Below, piece after piece: positions 52,673 to 62,100 of a DNA stretch of 64,000 nucleotides (its first letter is position 1; every line of letters begins with the position of its first letter). The DNA lies in assembly GCA_013400975.1 (NCBI GenBank), contig WBMZ01010832.1, positions 124,001 through 188,000 of the forward strand. Direction: 5' to 3'. Below the pieces are notes generated by a model. It was not told the DNA's origin. It saw only the letters and a program-made list of their open reading frames with translations, and ran no database searches. Source of the stretch: Atrichornis clamosus (lineage: Eukaryota > Chordata > Aves > Passeriformes > Menuridae). The translations under genes and the position numbers were made by a program.

Positions 52673-53290
52673 GTACAGATTTTATTTAACAGTAAATGTG
52701 AGGTAGAGAGAGAGAAAAGGGGGTGGGGGGAGGAGAGAGCGTGAGAGAAGAAGGGTGAGAGATAGACGGATTAAGTAAAAGGTATCACCACCACATGGAT
52801 ACCTGTGATGTCTTGCTGGTTCTTCTTCACCCTGGACTTTTCAGCAGTGGGGGTCCCAGAGTTGTTCTTCTGCAGGTACCACTTTTACACAGTTCAAGTC
52901 TCAGGTATCCACATGGCATAGAAGCTGTTCCCATAACCCGAGAGGGTAAGTGTATAAGCACTTCCTTCCTTTCCCACGGTTTGCCACAGCAGAACTTTTC
53001 CAGATGGTAACCAAACATTCACCTTCATTAGCGCCTTCCTGCTGTGCCATCTGCACTTATCTCAAGTTCCTTTTGTGGGTGCAGATCTTATGGGAAGTTC
53101 CTTCTGTGGCTTTGACAGCGTTTCGAGGCAGTTCAACTGCATTCCTTAGGTAGTTACAACTAAGAAGCAGGTTCTTTGCAAACCACTTCCATATTTTATT
53201 GCCAGAGTTGCTTTGCAATGCCATGTTCTTTCTCCAAACTCCCTGTGGCATGGAGTATATAAGCTTTAAGGAAAAAGGACATTTTTCATA
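52673..53290 (-). mobile_element. Probable LTR-like retroelement segment, antisense
   Basis: The plus strand shows tacagattttatttaacag, which read on the minus strand gives an AATAAAA polyadenylation signal. Next come a purine-rich GA tract (52,701-52,768) and ggtatcaccaccacatggat. A TATA-like motif lies at about 53,257-53,262. The order A/T-rich polyadenylation region, GA tract, then GTATCACCA recurs in the segment at 57,676-57,830. This order resembles antisense LTRs of avian endogenous retroviruses as I recall them. No viral coding region, primer-binding site or matching second LTR was found, so it would be a solo LTR or a fragment. Boundaries are approximate. Confidence 0.4.
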
Positions 53291-53792
53291 TGGTTTTACA
53301 TTCTTTAATTGGCTGGATCTCCACTGTACAGTCAGCAGTATCTTCCTGAGATAAAGAGTAAGATGAAAGGCAAGATAAGCCCTTGCTCTGATATCTCAAT
53401 AAAGAGTTTTTTAAATATGGAGAAATACCCTCAGCACCAGAATGCCATATCTTCCCTCCTTCATTTGATGTTTCCCATTTTTATTTAATAAGTCTCTGTG
53501 CAACCCAGTGTCACTTTGAAATTGACCCAGATTATACAGTGAGTTTGAATCAGATAACCTCCTTTCAATCTAAATTATTCTACTATTCTAAAAGCGGACA
53601 AATAAAAATATTCTATTATGCTAAAAACAAATAAACAAAACTCAACCCAAATGGCCTAGTCTTAATCCTATCTAGTAGTAGAGGGCAGATAGTTATACCT
53701 CTTTTTGCTTTAAGTTACTGTGAAAAACTTAATACTAAGCCTAAAATTTTGTATAACTAGAGTGTTTCCAAGGAACAAGAGGCATAAGATGT
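53291..53792. other. Single-copy AT-rich DNA
   Basis: About 500 bp between the LTR-like segment and the next CR1 copy, with nothing recognisable. Confidence 0.5.
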
Positions 53793-54350
53793 GAATCACA
53801 GAGTCATAGAATCACAGAATAAGCTGAGTTGGAAGGGACCCATAAGGATCATGGAGTCAAACTCCTGGCCTTGCACAACACCATTCCCAAGAGTCACACC
53901 TTGTGCTTGAGAGCATTATCCAAACGCTTCTTGAACTCTGCCAGGCTTGGTGCTGTGACCGCTTCCCTGGGGAGCCTGTTCCACTGCCCAAACACCCTCT
54001 GGGTGAAAAACCTTTTTCTAATATCCAACCTAAACCTCCCCTGACACAGCTTCAGGCCGTTCCCCTGGGTCCTGTCACTGGCTACCAGAGAGAAGAGATC
54101 AGTGCCTGTCCCTCCTCCTCCCCTCACGAGGAAGTTGTAATTCCAATGGGGTCTCCCCTCAGTCTCCTCTTATCCAGACTGAACAGGCCAGGCCACCTCA
54201 GCCGCCCCTCACACGGCTTACCCTCCAGACCCCTCACCATCCTCATGGTCCCCCTTTGAATGCTCCCTAATGGTTTATTGTCTTTATTATTATATGGTGC
54301 CCAAAACTGCACACAATATTCAAGGTGAGGCTACACCAGTGCATCTACAA
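53793..54350 (-). mobile_element. CR1 LINE fragment, antisense, well preserved
   Basis: The plus strand begins with three degenerate CACAGAAT-type repeats (53,793-53,820) and the antisense tail gctgagttggaagggacc. Minus-strand frames give GRFRLDIRKRFFTQRVF and WNRLPREAV (53,894-54,127), then [13 protein letters not shown] (54,124-54,312). Together they form the C-terminal region of CR1 ORF2 split between frames. Compared with the other copies this one is relatively undiverged: the frame at 53,894-54,127 is open through 77 codons to the natural C-terminus. It is 5'-truncated near 54,350. Confidence 0.93.
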
Positions 54351-56497
54351 AGCAATCTAAGCCCAGAGTTTAGGGTTTCTTGAAATGTGGTACTGTTGTG
54401 TTATATCTTGTCAAGGAACAAGATTCTAGGGAAAGCAGATTGTTGTTTGAAATGTTTGAAAGCTGTTGATCCTAGCTCCTCAGGCAATTCCCATATTGTG
54501 CAAGGGGTTAGGCAAGCAAACAGGCAACTTGGATTGCGAGCCTGCTATATCTTCTCCCTGGCCCTTTTTGTGAGCTGATACAAGTGTCAGAGGAAGAGGT
54601 AAATCTGTGACTGTATCTTTCAGTGTCTGGGGCCTGAATTACAAGAGACTTTTGAGCACATTTGTCTAGAATGTACTACTAGTTTATCTGACAGATGGAG
54701 AGCTGCTGGATTGACACCTTGGGGATGTTCCAGTGGATATAATTAGATTTAATGGGCCATGATGAAAACAAAGGAAATATGGGGAAAATACTGGGGAAAG
54801 CTTATTCTTTATTTAGTACTTTACAGAATCCTAGAGAACTTAAAATTTACATTGTTGCTTGAAGAAACAACAAGGAAAGGAGACAGTGACTGAAGAAGAA
54901 TGACAGCAAATCACTGAGAAATATGCAAGTTAGAAAGGTAGGTGCAAAGTACACTTAGTAAATTAAAACTGTCTTGGTAGATTTGTTCTTTTATTGGCTA
55001 CTAGAAAGAAGTGGGACTTTACAGGTGTTCAAAATAATGCTCAGAAGTATTTTAATTCAGTCCTCCAAATAAGTCCAGGGTATCAGCTGGCTAACACTTC
55101 CCAGATTACTTAAACCTTCTACATCAGCATCTTACCAAAAATGAGTAATGCTGGGTTGGAATACACAGCAAAAAAGGAATGGTGTTAAAAATTAAGATAA
55201 TTCTCAACCCGATTGCAGTTCAAAGCACCTGAATAGGAAAATGTTCATCAAGCTTTCCAACGACTGCCTTCATTACCAACCTGACCACTGTGTCTTCTGC
55301 CTTGCTTCTCAGTAGAAAAAGTGCACTATGTCCCCTAAGTATGTATTTATTTACAATAATCCAAGAAATTCCTAGTCTATTTTCCTTACTTTTATTTCCT
55401 GCAGAGGTTAAGGATGTAACTTTAAAAAATCTATTGGCTCACTGAAAGCAAGGTATTTCCAGCCATGGACTGCATTGTATAAGCAGCACAGTGTACTTCT
55501 GGTGTCTACTATATTTGCTTTGAGATTAGTTTTTGAAAATATTTTTAAAACTGCACATCTCCAGTACGTAGCAGAAGAAAGAATGGGGAGAAGAAGAATT
55601 TAAGTGCACTTCTAACACCATAAATTACTTGCCTACAATTCTTCATTGAGAGGACCTGGTGCTCCCATTTCAGAAGGCAAACGTGAGAATGTCACTATGC
55701 AAGAACAACAGTACTAAATATCCACTTTACATAAAGGTGACTGACTGTGTGAGATGAAGCCAAATATAGCCAGAGCCTCTGCATGTACAGTTTCTTCTTT
55801 CTACCCTACCAAAGAAAATCCAATCTGGGAGTGAATAGAGCACTGCTTTGTGTTTCTAATTCCTTACTTTATTTTCCTGTAATGCATATTTATTCTTCTG
55901 AAAGTTTGTCTGAACTTCACTTCTGCTTGTGATCCTCACGCTGATGGATGATGACAGAATTGTATAAAATATTGCCCAAACTTTTTAATACATAGTACAT
56001 CACCTATCATCTAGGATTTATACGCTCTAAAATCATTGCCCTTCTTTACTTAAACATAATGTGAAATCATAGCTTTTTGAAAGCTACAAAATACTACCCA
56101 CGCCTTTTTCAATATCAAAGATGTAGTATGAGTCACTGTTTCATTTAATTCAGCCAGTGACAGCTGTGTTCATGCAGCCTTAAAGCAGGCAGAGCAATGT
56201 TACACAGCCCTCAAAAAAAGCACATTGTGACAAGAATGACAAAGCCTCTGCAGAGTGACCAGTCTGCTGTCTTCGGAGAGCTTTGTTCAGGAAGTGAAAG
56301 ACAAGCATCAGTTAAAGGAGAGGGCTTGCTCAGCTTTGCTACTGTGGCCAGATGATTTGATGGATTAACAGAGATTAGAGTCTGAAAAGGAATTACAAAA
56401 ATGAAGTTGTAGGGTGATGCTCTGTTTAAATCCACTTTTCCTTAAAATAGTTTTTTTAGCACAAACCTTTTCCAGAATCACTTGTCTTTCCTTTCAG
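54351..56497. other. Single-copy non-coding DNA
   Basis: About 2.1 kb with no recognisable gene, RNA or interspersed repeat before the candidate exon. Confidence 0.5.
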
Positions 56498-56600
56498 TCA
56501 TTGCTACTGGATGAGAGTGATGCTGTGGACATGGTTACACTACAGAGACATCTGGGAGTTAAGGAAAACCGAGGACTACTTTCTGTTCCTTTCAATTTTG
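56498..56600 (+). CDS. Candidate internal exon, 103 bp, unidentified product
   Basis: A strong acceptor (cttgtctttcctttcag) and a consensus donor (ttttg then gtgagt) bracket a 103-bp segment. In frame 0 it reads 34 complete codons plus one base, beginning SLLLDESDAVDMVTLQ and ending LLSVPFNF; the mix of acidic, basic and hydrophobic residues looks protein-like. The segment lies inside the longest open frame of the window (161 codons, 56,414-56,899), which is longer than I would expect by chance. A second frame is also open across the segment and minus-strand frames overlap it, which weakens the case. I do not recognise the product. It may be an internal exon of a large gene, an exon relic or a chance match. 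Confidence 0.3.
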
Positions 56601-57300
56601 GTGAGTCAGTGTTCCTCACAAGCAGGTATGCTCGAGCGTGTTGTTCTGGCTCACGCTCCCATGAAGTAACTAAGATGCTTAAAAGCATTAACTTCAGACT
56701 TACAGAAATTCAGTCATCATATCTGAAATCTTTGGGACTAAGACTGATGAGACTGAGGAGGAAGAGACCCATCTGTACACATGGGTCCCTGAGGCAGCTG
56801 CAGATGTATCCCAAACATGTAGCAGCGGGAAAATGTGAGGGCACAAGTGTACTTGTAATCTCAGCAGACAAGAGGAATGGAAACATCCTGTGTTACTGAC
56901 CAGGCCCCTAAAGGGAGAACAGAAGAGCAGGGATGCAGACACAACTTTTGCCACCAGCCCAGGGGCGAAGGCTGCTCAAACACAGCGCACCATGACTGTC
57001 TGTGCTGACAGGCCTATGGGGATGGTCGGGGGACACAAAATTCAACCTAAATTGCCTTCAGGAAATACAGCTGTAACAAGCCTTTCACCAGTCCAGGACA
57101 TGGAAAGCTTTTAGCAACTGTGGATTTCCTGAAATAGATTGTGCCACACACATGCATTTCTCTTAATAATCCTTCTCCTAGAAAAGGAGGGTCTCCTAGG
57201 AAAGACTTTTCCTGGGGAAGAGGCATCAGTGAGTGTTTGAGAGGGAGGAAAACTTCAGATAGCACAGGGAACAAGCTGTACAATAATTTTTTTTTCTAGT
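56601..57300. other. Non-coding DNA downstream of candidate exon
   Basis: The 161-codon frame continues to 56,899 without a recognisable domain. A slightly GC-richer patch follows at about 56,900-57,060. A run of T ends the stretch at about 57,287-57,295. Confidence 0.45.
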
Positions 57301-57356
57301 TTAGTTTTTCTTTGTTTAATTTGTTTAATTAAGGAAGGGGATAGAGGGAGGGGAGT

Positions 57357-57860
57357 CTGTTGTGACCCATTGGTAGGGGCCATGATGTTTGTTATAAATT
57401 CTCATCAGGCTGAATAAAGACATCAGACCACGGGTCAGGGAACTCTTCTGCTTTATCGTATAGTTGTTGTAACTCCAGCAACCAGCCCACTATTTAGACT
57501 CAAAAAGTGTTGGCTAACAAGCCCCTAAATTTGTACAATTGACTTTCACAAGTGGTTGGTAACAAGCCCTTAATTTTTTATGATACCTTTCAATAAGATT
57601 TTAGCTCCTCACAAGAAATTTTTCAAAGGTGCTGTCTCAGAAGCCACAGCACACTTCCACAAGCTCCCCACTCCCACAATAAATTTCACAACAGAGTGCA
57701 GAGTAGAATGTGAGAGCTGTGCTTTGCTCAGGCAAAGCAAAGGAGGAGAGAAATAAAGGTGGAGGAGAGAGAAAGAGAGAGAGAGAGAGTAAGAGAGAGA
57801 GAACAGAGCGTATCACCAGTCTGTAGATCCTGCATTGTTCCTGCTGCGTGGATAATGGCT
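57357..57860 (-). mobile_element. Probable LTR-like retroelement segment, antisense
   Basis: The segment contains cccactcccacaataaatttc, a GA-rich tract (57,741-57,808) and gcgtatcaccagtctgtaga (57,808 onward). The 9-mer GTATCACCA after the GA tract is identical to that at 52,782-52,790. A 7-bp hairpin (gctttgc/gcaaagc, 57,721-57,738) precedes the GA tract. The layout matches what I recall of antisense LTRs of passerine endogenous retroviruses. The left part, beginning tgttgtgacccattgg, may belong to the same element or be unrelated. No retroviral open frame is present. Boundaries and strand are tentative. Confidence 0.4.
57770..57803. repeat. (GA)n microsatellite
   Basis: A nearly pure GA repeat, interrupted once by GTAA, inside the LTR-like segment. 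Confidence 0.9.
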
Positions 57861-58769
57861 AAAGTTCCCTGGAATGTGTATGTGTTATTTATAACGAGGA
57901 CTTTTTAAACACCACAAATTGACATATTTGGCTGCCTTGAGGATGATTCTGCTGAAAACACAGATTGTGTGATACAAAGATTTGCCTCATCGAATTTATG
58001 AATATCAAGTGTAGGAAAATCTGCTTTGCTCAGAATTTGTAATAAATCAGCATATGTTATTTTGTCACAGACTTTCATTTGAAAAGAGGAAATTGCTCTT
58101 AAACTGTTAGCATGGAGAGCCTATATATATATATATATATATATATATGGATATCTGTTTGAGAGAGATTTCTCTCTTCTTGTATGAGTTTTCTTTTGGC
58201 AATGTCTAGGCTTATCTCTTTGGGGTTTCTATTTCTACTACAGAGAATTCAGACAGAATATAATTCTATTATAGCTGAACTGTATTATGCCTTTTTGTGG
58301 ACTTCTTATCAGTGATCCAAACGGCTGAAGTTAAGCTTGTTTCATTTCATTCTTTATTTAAGGGAAGATGAATGCTAGCTGCTCTTATACTGTTTCAATG
58401 TTGACCCATAGGTTTTAATCAGCATTACGGAATACTCCAGACGAATTTTCCTGACTGTCCTAACATAGATTAACTCTGATGTCTAAGATTTTTTTCTCCC
58501 ATTTAGGAATTTTTGCCAACTGCTTGCATCACTTTTGACGAACTGAACCCATAGCTGTCAGTTGCGTACCTCAGGGTTCTGCTGGCTGAGCTCTCCATAT
58601 AATTGTTTCCTAGTCTCTTTGAAGTCCAAGTTCTCACAAGTCTGTTAATTCCCTCGATTATTCTGACTAGGTTATCTGACTGAAGAGTGTATATGTGTAA
58701 AGGCCTATGGCACAAACGTTTCCAAGTAAGCATGTTCACAGTGGAGTTGTGTTGATGATATGTGGTACA
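57861..58769. other. Single-copy DNA with a TA microsatellite
   Basis: About 900 bp holding a pure (TA)n run at 58,122-58,148 and nothing else recognisable. Confidence 0.6.
58122..58148. repeat. (TA)n microsatellite
   Basis: A pure 27-base TA run, likely length-polymorphic between individuals. Confidence 0.95.
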
Positions 58770-59006
58770 CAGCATTGTATGTAAAGACTAGCAGACCCTC
58801 ACAAAGTTGCATATGTACCAGGCCTGGATTAAATGTGTTCTGTTCTGCCAGCATTGTATGTAAAGACTGGCAGACCCTCACAAAGTTGCATATGTACCAG
58901 GCCTGGATTAAATGTGTTCTGTTCTGCCAGCATTGTATGTAAAGACTGGCAGACCCTCACAAAGTTGCATATGTACCAGGCCTGGATTAAATGTGTTCTG
59001 TTCTTC
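58770..59006. repeat. 79-bp minisatellite, three tandem copies
   Basis: Units start at 58,770, 58,849 and 58,928, each beginning cagcattgtatgtaaagact and ending ttctgttctgc or ttctgttcttc. The copies differ at only two sites: A or G in actagcag/actggcag (copy 1 against 2 and 3), and G or T near the end of copy 3. A few bases of a fourth unit (cagca) follow. Because 79 is one more than a multiple of three, successive copies are read in different frames, yet the plus-strand frames stay open through the array. This near-identity points to recent expansion or gene conversion. It is not a CRISPR array, since there are no spacers. Confidence 0.97.
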
Positions 59007-59035
59007 CAGCAGTTTTAGCAGAGCTTTTATATAAA

Positions 59036-59130
59036 TCTTTCCTCCTCTTTTCTCACCCCCCAAAAATTCTGAATTTTTCCACTCCACAAATATTCCTTTC
59101 CTCCTCCACTTTCCTCCCCTCCCCAACTCC
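59036..59130. repeat. Pyrimidine-rich tract
   Basis: A C/T-rich low-complexity stretch (ctttcctcctcttttctcac and similar, ending tcctcccctccccaactccc) a few tens of bases downstream of the minisatellite. Confidence 0.75.
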
Positions 59131-62100
59131 CAGTACTGTGGATGGAGCTGAAATTATCTCTGCTATTTTTATTAGATAACTTGAGTTTGCAGTACATAGC
59201 ACCTTATTTGACAAAACATCACATTTGTGCACAAGTATCCAGATACCAGCAGGGACCTGAAAGTAATGTTTGTTCACTGATGTTTCTATTACTTGTTAAA
59301 ATCTCTTCCCATTACTTTCTCCCAACACCCATGGTACTTATTAAGAAAAAATCCTCTGAAATCTGAAACTCAGAAGTAATCCCTTAATAATTTTACTGCT
59401 GGCTTCTTGTGCCAGTTTTAAATGGAGGACAAAGAAAAAAAAAATAGAAGAGTGCTCTATTGCATGTCAAGGTAGCAGCCTCTCTAACTTTAGACCTCAG
59501 TCACTTTATTTTCCTCTCCTTAGTTAGATGTAGAAAGCTCTGAGTTCTGGCTCAGGTGCAGTTTGATGGTTCCTTTTTATAGTGCAGCTTTGTCATTCAG
59601 CATCTCTTCAGAGCTTTAACTTTGGAACTGCTGAATTAAACCAGCAGCCCAGGAAGGAGTTGCATGGATGCCATCACTGATCTATCCCTGGCTCAAGGGA
59701 GAGGAGTAAGAGAGGGAAGTTTTAGAAAGTTACCTCAAGGCCAGCCCTACCTCCCAGAGGATTCAAAGCTGCTTCAAATCTGTATTAATTCATTCTGTAG
59801 AGGCACAGTCCCAATTGATCTTGGTGCGGTCATAGATGTGATGAAATCCTCTGCAACATTAAGCCTGATGCAGGTCCCATAGGGAGGAGCAAAGGGAGTC
59901 TCTGACACAGCTGTCCTTTCTCCTAGTGTTTTCCTTGCAAGCTGTTTCTCAAATGCTTGCAGACCTCTTCCGAAAATGTATCCTACTTCAGCATCATGCT
60001 TTGAATCCAGAATGAAAATTGGAAAATATTTTGCAGTTTGATTGAAAGATAAGAAAATGAGAACTGGAGTCCAAATGGCCCTGGGTTTTTTAAAGATTTG
60101 TTTGCAGAATCTGAGCCACTTGCAATGGCTTTAATGGTAAAGGTCTTTTCAATTTCCAGAGTACTGTGCAGGCTGTTGATCAATTCATGGGGAGAAAAAT
60201 GAAAGCAAAAACACCACAAACCTGTTGAGTTTTTTTAAAGTCTTCAAATGAGAAAGCCACAGCATGCAAAGTCTTGTGCTAGGCATTCCAACAATCCATT
60301 TCCTGACTCACAATGACAAAACCCAGCCCTAATAAAGTACTGCCAAGTAATTAGAGTAAGCTCATGAAGATTAAACTGTTCTTCCCTCTGAAAAACACTG
60401 CCTTTATCTCATCAAGGACTCCTCCACTTTAAAAGTATTAAAAGGCAAAAGTTTTACCTCCTTCGCTGATGGAAAATAACTTGAGAGGAACACACACAGG
60501 CGTGTTGCTAGACAAAGGCTTACCTGCATTCACAGCAATGATGGTTGCACTGACCTGGCAGCAACAAAGCTGGATGCAAGGAATTATGTGACTGTGGCTT
60601 CCACCAGAGAATTTTAAGTATTTTGACAGGACTGAAATTATAACAACTATAATAGAAAGAGTTTGTTCTTTTCTATCAAGAGTTTTAATTCAGAAATATA
60701 TTTTGTGGCAATTTTATCTTAAGTACTCCCTGTCTTCTTTTCACAACATTCCAACTTGCTTTGTGATAGAAAGCACATTTTTTTTAAAAAGTAAAATATG
60801 AAAAATGCCCGGTAACATAAAGAAGTGAACATGGACTTTGAGACTACATCCCTTCACTCAGCCAACTGCTCATACTTGTCCATTTTCCTCCTTGGATGCT
60901 GTAACCCAAAGCAAGTCTGCACTCATGGTGACTCCACCACAGGTTTTTGCTGCACTTTGGTGCCCTAAGTTGCAGCAAAGCACTGGAGTAGATCTCTGCT
61001 ACTGACTCTACAAATAGTTGGAGCAAGTCACTAAATCTTGTCTTCAGCTTATTTGCTTATGGAAGGAAGCAAATCAAACCAAATATAGCTCGGAGTGGTG
61101 AAGAGCCACTATTGGTTTGGTAACACCTGTTGCAAAGCATGAGCTTCTTCACGTTAGATGCAGAAAGGTGCCTCTGGTGATGATATCTGTGACGCAATAT
61201 GTATCATGCATTTCCCAATCCCTAGGAAATAAGGAGGAAAATTAGGTCTAGAATTGAAAAATCCATGTTGTTTCCTTAGGCTGCTCTGATCTGGAACTCA
61301 GTAATGACAATTGACATGCTTCCTGTGATTCATGTGACATGTAGATGAGAATTCAACTGTACACTGTGAGGCTTTTGAATCACTTAAATTAAAATGGTAG
61401 CCTTAAAATTATCATTAGTGTATCTTATACTATTGGGTTTTCATGAGCTTCTTATCTTAATGTTCAAATATTCTTAAAAATTTTGCTAAGAGCACCTGCA
61501 TCACACAGAATACAGTATTGTACTAAAATTCTTATTAACTCTTATTTAATTCTTTGAACCTACACGTTGAACAGCAGTCAGTCAAGTGTTTGATTATTTT
61601 TCAATTGGGAGAAAGGCCTAGGAGCAAATAGAGGCATAAAATGTCTTTATTTTGATATTTGAAGAAAACATGCATAGTTCCATCCTTGTTTCATTTAATC
61701 TGTCACATTGGTGCTTCTTCTGTTTATTACTAAAACTTGAATTAGACCACAGGGACAATCTCTTGAAGTTTTCAAAACGCAAATGAATGATGCGAACAGG
61801 GCAATGCTGTCCCTAAACATCCTGGTAGATATGCAGTCACTTTCTGGAGATGAGATGTGAAATGTGGCCTGACACCCTGTGTGTGCATGTGACCTGCAAG
61901 GGAGGAGGAATTATCATCCATCTTCCCTGAGGAAATTGGATGTGTTTTAACAGGCTTTTGTTATAATAATTGCAAAAAGAAAAACAAACAAACAAACAAA
62001 TCCCCACTAAATTGGTGATTTGTTGTGGTTCTTAAACCTGATTTATTTATTTTCATAAATCCAAAGAATTTTGCAGAGAGAGGCTGGAATGTCATCTGCA

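Noticed and set aside
58770..59006. Tandem units considered as a CRISPR array or coding repeat protein
   Set aside because: The units are contiguous without spacers and the host is a vertebrate; the unit length is not a multiple of three, so it cannot encode a regular protein repeat.
61750..61850. Possible ancient CR1 tail (cttgaagttttcaaaacgca)
   Set aside because: Only a short stretch resembles the CR1 C-terminal region and no terminal repeats follow; too weak to annotate.
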